From contig JAFDVS010000003.1 of assembly GCA_018268935.1 (NCBI GenBank), positions 18,261 to 82,260 on the forward strand: DNA of 64,000 nt. The letters run 5' to 3'. The translations under genes were made by a program, and so were the position numbers. Numbering within the stretch: the stretch's first letter is position 1; each line of letters starts with the position of its first letter. A model generated the notes under the pieces. It ran no database searches, had not been told where the DNA came from, and saw nothing but the letters and a program-made list of their open reading frames with translations. This stretch comes from Acidobacteriota bacterium (GTDB taxonomy: Bacteria > Acidobacteriota > Terriglobia > Bryobacterales > Bryobacteraceae). This document shows, piece after piece, positions 42,571 to 51,424 of the stretch.

Positions 42571-43309
42571 TTTTGTTTCCGAGAGCCTGGAAAACCGCAC
42601 CGTGCTGTGGCTGGAGCAGACTGACTCGACGATGCTCGATGCCGCCCGATTAGCCGATGGCGGTTGTCCCTCGGGCACCGTGGTCGGGGCGGAGGAACAG
42701 ACGGCGGGGCAGGGAAGGCATGGCCGCGGTTGGCTGAGCGGGAAGGAAGAGGGGCTCTATTTTTCCACGGTGCTGCGCTTGCCGTTGCAGCCGGCGCAAC
42801 AGCCTATGGTGACCATGGCCGTTGGACTAGCCGTTGCCGAAGCGATCACCAGCACGACAGGGATTCCGGTGGATCTTCGCTGGCCGAACGACATCCTCGT
42901 CGGCGATCGCAAGCTGTGCGGCATCCTCGTGCAGCAACACAACTCGGCGCTGGTGTGCGGCATCGGCATCAACGTGAATCAGGAGGCTTTTCCGCAAGAA
43001 CTGGCGCCAATCGCGACAAGCCTGCTCCTCAGCAGCGGCCGCAGGCTGGCGCGCGAGCCCATTTTGATTGAAGCGCTACGCGCCATGGATCGCCATCTCG
43101 ACATCCTGGTGAACCAGGGCACGGAAGCGATTCTGCAATTGTTCACGGCGGCTTCGAGCTATGTCAGCGGCCGGCGCGTGGTAGTGGAGCAGGGGGACAC
43201 TTTGCTGCGCGGCACTACGGCTGGACTCGACGCAAGCGGCTTCCTTCTGCTGCGCCACGACGACGGCTCACAAACCTTGATCCTGGCGGGCGGCGTGCGG
43301 CCGGAATAA
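42557..43309 (+). CDS. birA: Biotin--[acetyl-CoA-carboxylase] ligase, monofunctional
   Basis: 250 residues; activates biotin as biotinyl-AMP and attaches it to the carboxyl-carrier protein. Motifs: TDSTMLDA, EEQTAGQGRHGRGW (the biotinyl-AMP loop), DLRWPNDILV and KLCGIL. The N-terminal helix-turn-helix of bifunctional BirA is absent, so it does not repress biotin genes directly. SD GGAG lies 8 nt before ATG 42557, inside nadC. Confidence 0.94.
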   Translation: MLNVDFVSESLENRTVLWLEQTDSTMLDAARLADGGCPSGTVVGAEEQTAGQGRHGRGWLSGKEEGLYFSTVLRLPLQPAQQPMVTMAVGLAVAEAITSTTGIPVDLRWPNDILVGDRKLCGILVQQHNSALVCGIGINVNQEAFPQELAPIATSLLLSSGRRLAREPILIEALRAMDRHLDILVNQGTEAILQLFTAASSYVSGRRVVVEQGDTLLRGTTAGLDASGFLLLRHDDGSQTLILAGGVRPE

Positions 43310-43321
43310 CGGGGAACCATA

Positions 43322-44092
43322 ATGCTGCTAGCTCTCGATGTAGGGAACACGAACGTCACCATCGGAATCTTCGAAGGCGCGCACTTGACGCGCAACTGGC
43401 GCCTGCGCACCGTGCATGAGCAGACTGCCGACGAATGGGGCATCCTGCTGCGCAATCTGTTTTCCCTGGGCGGGCTGGACACCGATCAGATCAAGGGAAT
43501 CATTGTCGCCAGCGTCGTGCCGATCGTGGACGCGAATCTCGCGCTGATGGCGGAACGTTATTTCCACACGGAGGCGCTGTTTGTGGGTCCGGGCACCAAC
43601 ACCGGCATCCGCGTGCTGTATGACAACCCGCGCGAAGTCGGCGCCGACCGCGTGGTGAACGCCGTGGCCGCCGTGCAAAAGTACGGCGGGCCGTGCATTG
43701 TCGTAGACCTTGGCACCGCGATCACGTTCGATGCCGTATCGGCTCGCAGCGAATATCTCGGCGGTGTGATTTGCCCCGGCATCGGCATCTCTATTGGAGG
43801 CCTGTTCGCCAAGACAGCGCGCTTGCCGATGGTGGATTTCCGCGAGCCGGAGAAGCTCATTGGGACGAACACCGTCGGCAGCATTCAGTCCGGGCTGTAC
43901 TTCGGCACGATCGGGATGATCGACGGCATTCTGGAGCGAATGATGCAAAGCATGGGGCGCGAAACGAAGGCGATCGCCACTGGCGGGCAGGCGCACCTCA
44001 TTGTGCGTCATTCGCGCTTTGTGAAGATTCTCGACGAAGATCTGACGCTCGATGGGCTGCGGCTGATTTGGGACCGAAGGAGCCCGCGGTGA
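43322..44092 (+). CDS. coaX: Type III pantothenate kinase
   Basis: 256 residues of the ASKHA fold; phosphorylates pantothenate as the first step of CoA synthesis. Motifs: LLALDVGNTNVTIGIF (P-loop-like), VVPIVDANLA, NPREVGADRVVNAVAA, VVDLGTAITFDAVS, GGVICPGIGIS and ATGGQAHLI. It starts at ATG 43322 after GGGGAA. Its stop overlaps the next gene's start by four bases. Confidence 0.96.
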   Translation: MLLALDVGNTNVTIGIFEGAHLTRNWRLRTVHEQTADEWGILLRNLFSLGGLDTDQIKGIIVASVVPIVDANLALMAERYFHTEALFVGPGTNTGIRVLYDNPREVGADRVVNAVAAVQKYGGPCIVVDLGTAITFDAVSARSEYLGGVICPGIGISIGGLFAKTARLPMVDFREPEKLIGTNTVGSIQSGLYFGTIGMIDGILERMMQSMGRETKAIATGGQAHLIVRHSRFVKILDEDLTLDGLRLIWDRRSPR

Positions 44093-44787
44093 GCGAAGAC
44101 CTGCACGAGCACTGGCCGTCGAACTACTTCAACTACTTCACGGAAATCGAAGAACACTTCCAGCGGCAACGCGGCACCAGCCTGTTTCTGCTTTCGCCGT
44201 TGGACTGGGCGCTCATCGAGATGTGGAAAGATGCGGGGATTCCCGTGGAGGCCGTGCTGCGCGGCATCGATGCGGCGTTCGTGAAATGGCGCGGGCGGAA
44301 GAACAAGATTCAACAGGTGAACTCGCTCGCCTATTGTTCGCAAGCGGTGCTGGAAGAGGCCAAGCGCATGGCCAACAACATCCCATCCGCGCCGCAGCAG
44401 GAAGTGGAAGCTCCGTTTTCGGCATCGGAACTAGAGGCTTATCTGAAGCAGAACGCGGCATCCATCCGGCAGACCGGGCGGACTTCGTTGGAAGAGAGCG
44501 CCGCGGCGCTCGACCGGCTGGCGGGGCAAGCAGCGGAATTGCTTCCGCAATTGGAAGAGCTGGAACAGCGGCTGACGGCGATGGAAGACAAGCTGCTAGC
44601 AATCGCCCGCTCGGAACAAACGGAAGAAGATTTGTTTCAGGCGCGGAAGGAACTGGATTCCTACTTGCGGCCGTATCGCGGCAAGATGACCGCCGATCAG
44701 TTGACGATGCTGGAAAAGCAATTCCTCGACCGGCACATGCGGGAAAAACTGGGAGTGCCCCGGCTCAGCCTGTTCTATTTGCGTTGA
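44089..44787 (+). CDS. Unknown coiled-coil protein coupled to coaX
   Basis: 232 residues from GTG 44089 (SD AAGGAG, 6 nt; GTGA overlap with coaX). N-terminal WPSNYFNYFTEIEEHFQRQR and LSPLDWALIEMWKDAGIPVEAVLRGIDAAF form a helical domain that resembles a small winged/helical module; a long coiled coil follows (about 100-200), ending in YLRPYRGKMTADQLTMLEKQF. No signal peptide, TM or catalytic motif is seen and no family is recognised. The strong SD and overlap show it is translated with the cofactor genes. Its 3' end overlaps the NifU-like gene by 13 bp. Confidence 0.85.
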   Translation: MSEDLHEHWPSNYFNYFTEIEEHFQRQRGTSLFLLSPLDWALIEMWKDAGIPVEAVLRGIDAAFVKWRGRKNKIQQVNSLAYCSQAVLEEAKRMANNIPSAPQQEVEAPFSASELEAYLKQNAASIRQTGRTSLEESAAALDRLAGQAAELLPQLEELEQRLTAMEDKLLAIARSEQTEEDLFQARKELDSYLRPYRGKMTADQLTMLEKQFLDRHMREKLGVPRLSLFYLR

Positions 44788-45131
44788 GCCAGCAGCGCCT
44801 TTACGGCGTCCACGGCGAGCACGGCGGCATGCTTCGATTCCGGCTGCAAGCCACCCACGCATTCCTCGATCAGGCGGGATGTCACGGCCTTCAATTCGGC
44901 TTCAGTCTTGTGCTGCATCCACTCGGTCAAAGCACTGCCTGTGGCGATGGAAGCGGTGCAGCCACGCGTCTGATAGCGCACCTCGGCGGCGCGTCCATCC
45001 ACCCAACAGACACTGAGCCGGAGGATGTCTCCACAGATGGGATTGCTCACCTCTACGGTCTGCGCGGGGGCTGGAAGTTGACCCACATTGCGGGGGTTCT
45101 GGAAGTGGTCCAACAACTTTGCACTATGCAT
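44775..45131 (-). CDS. IscU/NifU-N-like iron-sulfur scaffold lacking the third ligand cysteine
   Basis: 118 residues with the IscU fold: LLDHFQNPRNVG, NPICGDILRL (C33 and D35), RGCTASIATGSALTEWM (C58). In IscU the third site is HCS; here it is KHAAVLAVDAVKAL, so His101 is kept and the next residue is Ala102 instead of Cys. Two of three cluster-binding cysteines remain (other Cys at 42 and 91 might compensate). No iscS or other Isc gene is nearby, but a 2Fe-2S ferredoxin lies 6.6 kb away. It is divergent from the radical SAM gene. Confidence 0.85.
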   Translation of the reverse strand: MHSAKLLDHFQNPRNVGQLPAPAQTVEVSNPICGDILRLSVCWVDGRAAEVRYQTRGCTASIATGSALTEWMQHKTEAELKAVTSRLIEECVGGLQPESKHAAVLAVDAVKALLAQRK

Positions 45132-45151
45132 CGAATAGAATCAGAGTATCC

Positions 45152-46318
45152 GTGTCTTCGTCCAAGGGCTACTTCCCCATCCTACGCCAACGTGTGCGCT
45201 CCAGGCGCTTCCGCGCCCTGTTTCTATTTGTCACCTCGCGCTGCAACTCGCTCTGCCGCACCTGCTTCTACTTCGACAAGCTGAACAGCAAGGACGATTT
45301 GAGCTTCGAACAGATGGAAACGATCTCGCGAACAGCGCCACCGTTTGAGAAGCTGTGGCTCTCCGGCGGTGAGCCGTTCCTGCGGCCCGAATTGGCGGAG
45401 ATCGTAGCGCTGTTCGCACGCAACAACGGCATCGGCAACGTCAATCTGCCCACCAACGGGTTGCTGCCGGCGAAGATCTTCGCCGCGGTGGACCGGATGC
45501 TGGAGTTGGCGCCGGATGTGTCCATCGATCTGAATTTTTCGCTGGATGGGCTGGCGAACACGCACGACGCCATTCGCGGAGTGCCGAACAACTTCGTGCG
45601 GACCATGGAGACCATTCGGGAAGCCGAGGCGCGGTACAAGAACGTCCGCCGTCTGCGCCGGAACGTCCTCTCTGTGGTAACCACCGAGAACTACCACGAA
45701 CTGATCGAACTCGGGTTGCAACTGGCGGAAGGCGGACGGATCGACGGGCAGTATTTCGAAGTGGCGCGGGGCGCGATGCCCGATGGCTCGCTGTCGCAGT
45801 TCACGCGGAAGAACCTGGAAGCGCTGCACCGGCAATTGATGCCGTTTCATCGCCACTATGCGAAGAAGCTGTTCGCGCACCTGCCCGCCGGAGCGCGCCA
45901 ACTGGCGACCATGTATTACCTCGGCAATCTGCGGATGCATTTCGATTTGCATGAATCCTGCCACGAGGGGCCGGAGCGCTGGCCGATGCCCTGCACCGCC
46001 GGTGAAACAACGATTGTCATCGATCACAACGGGCGCTATCGCGCCTGCGAAATGCGCGGCATTGTGGGCAACCTGGCGGATCATGGTTATGACATCGGCG
46101 CCGCGCTTTCCTCCGCCGAAATGCGGGCCGAGGTGGATGCCATCACCACGGCCAACTGCTGGTGCACGCATTCCTGCTTCATTCAGGAGAGCTCGAAGTT
46201 CGCTCCACAGGTGCAACTGTTCCGCATTCCATGGGCGTGGATGCGGCAGCGCTGGCACAAACTGCCCGAAATCCCATCGCGCGAACTGGAACGCTTCCGC
46301 GCCCTGGAGGCGATGTAA
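45152..46318 (+). CDS. Radical SAM protein with SPASM-like C-terminus
   Basis: 388 residues from GTG 45152 (a TTG at 45119 would add 11 residues but run into the NifU-like gene). FLFVTSRCNSLCRTCFYF holds the CxxxCxxC 4Fe-4S motif; LWLSGGEPFLRPEL is the SAM-binding GGEP; DLNFSLDGLANTHDAIRG follows. The C-terminal region has Cys at PCTAGE, YRACEMRG and NCWCTHSCF, resembling a SPASM/twitch auxiliary-cluster site. Substrate unknown; family members modify peptides or sugars. The divergent neighbour is an Fe-S scaffold, consistent with cluster supply. MutT follows 1 nt after. Confidence 0.85.
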   Translation: MSSSKGYFPILRQRVRSRRFRALFLFVTSRCNSLCRTCFYFDKLNSKDDLSFEQMETISRTAPPFEKLWLSGGEPFLRPELAEIVALFARNNGIGNVNLPTNGLLPAKIFAAVDRMLELAPDVSIDLNFSLDGLANTHDAIRGVPNNFVRTMETIREAEARYKNVRRLRRNVLSVVTTENYHELIELGLQLAEGGRIDGQYFEVARGAMPDGSLSQFTRKNLEALHRQLMPFHRHYAKKLFAHLPAGARQLATMYYLGNLRMHFDLHESCHEGPERWPMPCTAGETTIVIDHNGRYRACEMRGIVGNLADHGYDIGAALSSAEMRAEVDAITTANCWCTHSCFIQESSKFAPQVQLFRIPWAWMRQRWHKLPEIPSRELERFRALEAM

Positions 46319-46319
46319 C

Positions 46320-46724
46320 GTGGGGCGCAATTACCGTATCCCGGTTGTGGCCGGGCTGATCTATCAGGATGGCAAGCTGCTCATCTGCCAGCGCAAGGCA
46401 GGCATGCGCCACGGATTGAAGTGGGAATTTCCGGGCGGCAAAGTGGAACAGGGCGAATCGCCACGGGCGGCGCTGGCGCGCGAGTTGAAAGAGGAACTGG
46501 GCATTGATGCGCGCATCGGGCGCGAAGTGTCGCGCTACGAATTCATCTATCCCCGCGGCGCAACGCTGCTGCTCATTTTTCTCGAAGTGAAGGAGTTCGA
46601 AGGAGACCTGTCCCCGGTGGTGTTCGAAACCGTGAAGTGGGAAGATCGGCGGAATCTGCCGAAGTACGATTTTCTCGATGGCGATGTCGATATCGTGAAG
46701 CGGCTCACCAACGGTGACGTTTGA
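46320..46724 (+). CDS. mutT: MutT-type Nudix hydrolase
   Basis: 134 residues from GTG 46320 (SD GGAGG, 10 nt). A complete Nudix box GKVEQGESPRAALARELKEE followed by LGI; N-terminal VVAGLIYQDGKLLICQRKAG and WEFPGG are typical of 8-oxo-dGTP diphosphatases. The role is sanitation of oxidised nucleotides, possibly CTP-linked; symbol is by family. It is placed directly after the radical SAM gene. Confidence 0.88.
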   Translation: MGRNYRIPVVAGLIYQDGKLLICQRKAGMRHGLKWEFPGGKVEQGESPRAALARELKEELGIDARIGREVSRYEFIYPRGATLLLIFLEVKEFEGDLSPVVFETVKWEDRRNLPKYDFLDGDVDIVKRLTNGDV

Positions 46725-46732
46725 CGAATTCC

Positions 46733-47563
46733 TCAGCCTTGCTTGCGAAAAGCACGGGGGCTCAGGCCGAACTCCGCGCGGAAGGCGCGGTTGAAGTTCG
46801 AAACATCGCCGAAGCCGCAATCGAAGGCAATATCAAGCACCGGCGCGCGCTGCGTGCGTAAACGCACGGCGGCCTGGCGCAGGCGGGATCGCAACACGTA
46901 TTGATGCGGGGTAGTGCCGGTGATCGCTTCAAATACGCGGAGAAAATGATACGGGCTGAGACGGGCGATGCCGGATAGCGCTGTCAGATCCAGGCTGCCG
47001 CCCTCGGCGGCGTCAATCATACGGATCACGCGCGACACACGGGCGAGCGAACTGGGCTCAGCGGCCGTGCGCTGACGTTCGAAGCCTGCCGCAAGTTGCG
47101 CTGTCTCCGCGGCCATCTGCACGCTCAACTCCTCAGGGCTCACACCGCGCGCGCCGGCCAGAAACGCGGCTGCTTTCGTCACCAGTGGGGCCGTGGCGCG
47201 CACGGCGGGCAGGCGCGGCAGATGGAACCGCGCACCGGATTCAGCGATCTGCTCAAACCGGGCGGGCTCATAGGCGAAGGCGATGCAGCGGTCGCCCGTG
47301 CCATGCTCGTGGCGGCAGCAGAAGCAATCCCCCGCATTGCCGAGCAGTAGGGAACCCGGCGTCATCAGGTCATCACCGCACGGAGACCGGTATTGAAACG
47401 TGCCACTCACCACTACGGCGATCGATGTGACGCCGTGTTGCTCCTCAAACGGCCGGTCGTGCGGCCCCGCCCCGCACACGACTTCGGAGATGGACCAATC
47501 CGCGCCCGAAGCCAGTGTTCGCGCCTGCGGCGGTGTCCCGGTTTGTACCGCAATTTTTGCCAA
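46733..47563 (-). CDS. AraC-family transcriptional regulator
   Basis: 276 residues from TTG 47563. The N-terminal cupin-like sensor (about 25-100) has VVVSGTFQYRSP and FCCRHEHGTGDRC, a Cys/His cluster; the C-terminal AraC domain (about 170-275) has LDLTALSGIARLSPYHFLRVFEAITGTTPHQYVLRSRL (given as LSPYHFLRVF and TPHQYVL) and VLDIAFDCGFGDVSNFNRAF. It is divergent from a DinB gene, a common pair, and may control it. Confidence 0.9.
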   Translation of the reverse strand: MAKIAVQTGTPPQARTLASGADWSISEVVCGAGPHDRPFEEQHGVTSIAVVVSGTFQYRSPCGDDLMTPGSLLLGNAGDCFCCRHEHGTGDRCIAFAYEPARFEQIAESGARFHLPRLPAVRATAPLVTKAAAFLAGARGVSPEELSVQMAAETAQLAAGFERQRTAAEPSSLARVSRVIRMIDAAEGGSLDLTALSGIARLSPYHFLRVFEAITGTTPHQYVLRSRLRQAAVRLRTQRAPVLDIAFDCGFGDVSNFNRAFRAEFGLSPRAFRKQG

Positions 47564-47640
47564 GAGTTTCCATCCCTTGAAGGGCTACAAACATAAGTGT
47601 ACCGGGCATTCAAACCCGCAAGAAAGGTTGATTTCGTAAC

Positions 47641-48078
47641 ATGACTGTGCAATCGAAGTTGGAAGAAACACTGGCTGCCCGCTGGGAACAAGCGGGCGGG
47701 AAACTCACGCAATTGGCCGCGGAACTGCCTGCCGCGAAGTGGAACAGTGCGGCGGTAAAAGGCGCACGCACGTGGGCCGAGGTGCTACGACACGTTGCTT
47801 ACTGGAACCTGTACCTTGCCGCCACGCTGCGCGGCGAGAAAGGCGATGATTCCGCCAACGAAATCCCGGCCGCGGAATACGCCACGAAGGAAACGATCCT
47901 CGCGGCACTCAGCCAAAGCTTCGATAGCGTATCCAAGGCATGGCGGCAGCGCGATGCGCAAGACGCCCAGGCCACCGAATCCATGCTCGCCTTCCTCGAA
48001 CACAACGCGGAACACTACGGGCAACTGGTGGTCTACGCGCGGCTGGCGGGCATTGTTCCGCCGGCGTCGAGAGGCTGA
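47641..48078 (+). CDS. DinB-superfamily protein
   Basis: A 145-residue four-helix bundle. The three-His metal site is visible: VLRHVAYWN near residue 50 and FLEHNAEHYGQLVVY near 120-128. DinB-like proteins include metal-dependent thiol transferases and unknowns. SD AAAGG precedes ATG 47641. The 77-bp intergenic region shared with the AraC gene would hold the regulator's site; none is obvious. Confidence 0.85.
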   Translation: MTVQSKLEETLAARWEQAGGKLTQLAAELPAAKWNSAAVKGARTWAEVLRHVAYWNLYLAATLRGEKGDDSANEIPAAEYATKETILAALSQSFDSVSKAWRQRDAQDAQATESMLAFLEHNAEHYGQLVVYARLAGIVPPASRG

Positions 48079-48121
48079 GCGGCAAGCATCGGGGGCGCCC
48101 TTCCGCATACAATAATGCCTC

Positions 48122-49459
48122 ATGCAAGATCGCTGGCTCGACCGTTTTGCGGTGGTGATGGGGCGCGTGGTTCCCGATGCCATCACCGCTTGTGTGCTGC
48201 TGCTATTCCTGTTGTTCGGAGTCGCGTCGGCGCTGGGCAACGAGCCGGTGAAGATTCTCGAAGCCTATTATCAAGGCCTGTGGATGCTGCTGCCGTTCAC
48301 CATGCAGATGACGCTGATCATCACGTTGAGCGCGGCATTGGGGGCGACGCCGTTCTTCCGCAAAGCCGTCCAGCGGCTCTCGCGGCTGCCGCGCACGACG
48401 AATCAGGTGGTGATCGCAGCCGTGCTGGTGACGGCTTTTGCGGCGTATCTCTACTGGGGGCTCGGCATCGCACTGGGCCCGATTGTTACCGTCTACTTCG
48501 CGCGCGACGCGGAACGGCGCGGCATTCCTGTGGATTTCCTGTGGCTGTTCGCGCTCACGTGGGCGGCGAACGCGGCATGGCAATTCGGATTGTCCGCCTC
48601 CGCGCCGCTATTGGTGGCGACGCCGGGCCATTTTCTGGAAAAGATCACCGGGGTCATACCGCTCTCCACCACCATCTGGGCGCCGGCGTCGATTCTGCAT
48701 GAAGTGCTCTTTCTCACCGCCGTGATTGTGCTGGGCTGTGTGTTGATGCCGAAGTCCCCGCGCCCGATCTCGCATTTCCCGTCCACGGAAAAACTGGTGG
48801 ATTTGCCCGAGCCGCCGGAAGGCAGCGCGCTCACGTTTTCCGAACGGCTGGAGCGCAATCCGCTGTTCGCCCGCTTGCTGTGCCTGGTGCTGGCGGCGTG
48901 GCTGTACAACCACTTCATCCGGCGCGCGGCTTCGCTCGACATCAATTCGCTGAACACGGTGCTGCTGATGAGCACCATCTTCCTGCACGGCAATTTCAAG
49001 CGCTTCACCGAAGCGCTGCAACAGGCCGTGGTCTCTTCCTGGCCGGTGATCGTTCTGTATCATCTCTATGCCGGTGTCGCGGGCCTCATTCAATTCACCA
49101 ATGTGGGGGAGAAGATGGCGGGGCTGGTGGCTTCGGTGGCCACTCCATTGACGTTCCCTTTTTTCACGGCTTCCATCGGGACGCTGTTTGCGATGTTCAT
49201 TCCGTCAAGCGGCGGGCAGTGGGCGATTCAGGGCTTCGTGACGGTGAAGGCGGCGATGGCCGTGGGCGTGTCGGTGCAGCGCGGGCTGCTGGCGATGAGC
49301 ATCGGCGATCACATGGGCAATCTCTGCTCGCCGTTCTGGTACATGATCATCGCGGGCATTGCGAAGGTGGATTTCCGCAGCTTCTTCGGCTATGGCCTGT
49401 TGTTCGCGGCGCTGTGGTTCGGCATTGGAGTGCTGGTGTTCACCTTCGCGCCTTGCTAG
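48122..49459 (+). CDS. atoE: AtoE-family short-chain fatty-acid transporter
   Basis: A 445-residue inner-membrane protein with about 12 hydrophobic segments. AtoE family features: WMLLPFTMQMTLIITLSAALG, GLGIALGPIVTVYFARD, FIPSSGGQWAIQGFVTVKAA and IGDHMGNLCSPFWYMIIAGIAKVDF. Likely uptake of acetoacetate or butyrate-like acids. No acetoacetate-CoA transferase genes are adjacent. The 3' end overlaps the convergent peptidase gene by 4 bp. Confidence 0.88.
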   Translation: MQDRWLDRFAVVMGRVVPDAITACVLLLFLLFGVASALGNEPVKILEAYYQGLWMLLPFTMQMTLIITLSAALGATPFFRKAVQRLSRLPRTTNQVVIAAVLVTAFAAYLYWGLGIALGPIVTVYFARDAERRGIPVDFLWLFALTWAANAAWQFGLSASAPLLVATPGHFLEKITGVIPLSTTIWAPASILHEVLFLTAVIVLGCVLMPKSPRPISHFPSTEKLVDLPEPPEGSALTFSERLERNPLFARLLCLVLAAWLYNHFIRRAASLDINSLNTVLLMSTIFLHGNFKRFTEALQQAVVSSWPVIVLYHLYAGVAGLIQFTNVGEKMAGLVASVATPLTFPFFTASIGTLFAMFIPSSGGQWAIQGFVTVKAAMAVGVSVQRGLLAMSIGDHMGNLCSPFWYMIIAGIAKVDFRSFFGYGLLFAALWFGIGVLVFTFAPC

Positions 49460-49998
49460 GCGCGCGGCCACGTGCCGAAGAGATACAGCAGTGTGCCGAG
49501 GGCCATGGGAATCGCGTAGGGCAGCTTCATGCTTGTGGATTGGTCGATGTCCAGCTCCGGCCGGCCGGTGTGCGGGGCTTTGCCTCTGCCCAGTTGCGAC
49601 AGGATGTGTCCCACGTTGCGCATGGTGCGGCCCAGGCCGCCCTTCCACAGTAGCATGGCAATGGCCAGCACTCCCCCCAGCACGGCGGTGAGGATGAAGA
49701 TGACGAAGGTGTTCGACACCCCGGCCATCGCGCCGATTGCCGCCATCAGTTTCACATCGCCGCCGCCCATTCCGCGCAGGGCAAACAGCGGGAGGAAAAT
49801 CAGGAATCCCAAGCCAAGGCCCAGCAGCGAAAATTTCAATCCACCCCAGCCGTTGAGCCCCACATGCAACGCTGCGCCAGCGACTGCTCCGCAGACCGTG
49901 AGCCAGTTGGGCACCGTGCGGGAGCGGAAATCGAATACCGCGGCCAACAACACCAGCGCCGCCAGCGCCGCCGGCAAAGGGAAGGGAAGTGGAGTCAC
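49456..49998 (-). CDS. A24-type prepilin peptidase (CpaA/TadV-like)
   Basis: 180 residues from GTG 49998, 13 nt after the amidase stop. It is hydrophobic with about five TM segments. The two catalytic Asp are in LLAAVFDFRSRTVPNWLT and MGGGDVKLMAA (GxGD). It lacks the N-terminal methylase domain, as in CpaA/TadV. No pilus genes lie nearby, so its substrates are encoded elsewhere. Confidence 0.88.
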   Translation of the reverse strand: MTPLPFPLPAALAALVLLAAVFDFRSRTVPNWLTVCGAVAGAALHVGLNGWGGLKFSLLGLGLGFLIFLPLFALRGMGGGDVKLMAAIGAMAGVSNTFVIFILTAVLGGVLAIAMLLWKGGLGRTMRNVGHILSQLGRGKAPHTGRPELDIDQSTSMKLPYAIPMALGTLLYLFGTWPRA

Positions 49999-50011
49999 TA
50001 CATTTCTCTCT

Positions 50012-51418
50012 TTACGCCGGTGGACGCCGCTTGTGCCAGTCGGTGAGCTTCTGGAATTCATTCCCCACGGCCAGCAGTTTGTTCTCGCTGTAAGCCGCGC
50101 CGACAAGCGCAATGCCGATCGGCATGCCATTGACGAATCCGCATGGGAGTGAAAGTGCCGGAAGCCCGGCCAGGTTGCCGGCGGGAATGATCGGCGAGCC
50201 TTGCGGGCCGGGTCGGTCCAAGGGCTCAGAGAGCTTTGTTGCGATGCCGTTGCGCGAAGGCGAGAGGAACACATCGGCCTGCTCATAGAACAGGCGCGCG
50301 AAGTCCTGTTGCACCAGCCGGCGCAGGCGCATCGCGCGGAGATAATCCTTGGCCAGCACTTCCTGCGATGTTTTGATGCCGGCAATCTGGCGCCGGTCGG
50401 CCAGTTCGTCCACCTTGCCCGATTCCACCAATTCCTCGAAAATAGAGCCCATTTCGGCCGAGATGATGGTGGAAACCATCGGGCCGTAGGGATAATCCGG
50501 CAGTTTCATTTCGACAAGCTGCACGCCGAGTTTCTTCACCGCATCCAGTGCCTGAGCGAAGGCAGGGCGCGTTTCTTCGGTCACGCCATCGGTGAAATCC
50601 GCGGGGTTGTAGCCGACGCGCAGATCTTTGAGCGGGGTGGCGAATTGCGGGGCGTAATAGAAGCGCTTGCCGGATGAACCGGGGTCTTCCGCGTCTCCCC
50701 CGGCGATGGCCTGCAGGACCAGGGCGCAGTCTTCGGCGGTGCGCGCCATCGGGCCGATCTTGTCCAGCGTCCAGGACAACGCCATGCACCCCGTGCGAGG
50801 AACCAGCCCGTAGGTGGGGCGTAATCCGGTGACGCCGCAATAGGCAGCCGGAGTGAGGATGGAGCCGGATGTCTCTGAGCCGATGGCGAACGGCACCAGC
50901 CCCGCGGCAACGGCCGCGCCGGAGCCGCTCGATGAGCCACCCGACCAGCGTGTGCGGTCCCACGGATTCATCCCCGGCCCGTGCAGCGATGCTGCCGCGA
51001 ACCGGTATCCGCCTCCACCGGCCAATTCCACCATTGTGAGCTTCGCCACCAGCACTCCACCCGCCTTCACGAGGCGCTTCAATACGGCGGCGTCCTCCGG
51101 GAACATTTGCGCGGCGAATGGCTTGGCGCCCCAGGTGGTTGGGCCTCCGGCTGCGGCCACCAGATCCTTGACGCCGAATGGCACGCCTTGCAGCGGCGAA
51201 CGGATGCGGTCGCGGAGGAAGTAGCCATCGGCATCGTGGGCCTGGTGCATCGCCTGTTCGCGCATGGACAGGGCCAGCGCCCCATAGCGCAGCCCCAGCC
51301 GCTCCATACGGTCGCAATAGGCGCGGGTCAATTCCACGCTGGTGTAGCGCTTGGCCTTGATCCCTTCCTGGATCTCGCGGATGCCGGCAAAGAAGATGTC
51401 GTCGGAAAACGTGGGCAT
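50012..51418 (-). CDS. Amidase-signature enzyme (GatA/amidase family)
   Basis: 468 residues with a Ser-cisSer-Lys triad: Lys in PFGVKDLVAAAG, cis-Ser in GGSSSGSGAAVAAGLVPFAIG and nucleophile in GSETSGSILTPAAYCGVTGLRPTYG. It hydrolyses a carboxamide; the substrate is open and a tRNA-dependent amidotransferase role is unlikely without gatB/gatC. It is preceded by a small co-transcribed gene (6-nt gap). Confidence 0.9.
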   Translation of the reverse strand: MPTFSDDIFFAGIREIQEGIKAKRYTSVELTRAYCDRMERLGLRYGALALSMREQAMHQAHDADGYFLRDRIRSPLQGVPFGVKDLVAAAGGPTTWGAKPFAAQMFPEDAAVLKRLVKAGGVLVAKLTMVELAGGGGYRFAAASLHGPGMNPWDRTRWSGGSSSGSGAAVAAGLVPFAIGSETSGSILTPAAYCGVTGLRPTYGLVPRTGCMALSWTLDKIGPMARTAEDCALVLQAIAGGDAEDPGSSGKRFYYAPQFATPLKDLRVGYNPADFTDGVTEETRPAFAQALDAVKKLGVQLVEMKLPDYPYGPMVSTIISAEMGSIFEELVESGKVDELADRRQIAGIKTSQEVLAKDYLRAMRLRRLVQQDFARLFYEQADVFLSPSRNGIATKLSEPLDRPGPQGSPIIPAGNLAGLPALSLPCGFVNGMPIGIALVGAAYSENKLLAVGNEFQKLTDWHKRRPPA

Positions 51419-51424
51419 GACGTT

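Noticed and set aside
50012..51418. GatA subunit of the Glu-tRNA amidotransferase
   Set aside because: No gatB or gatC nearby, and the coupled small gene is not GatC-like.
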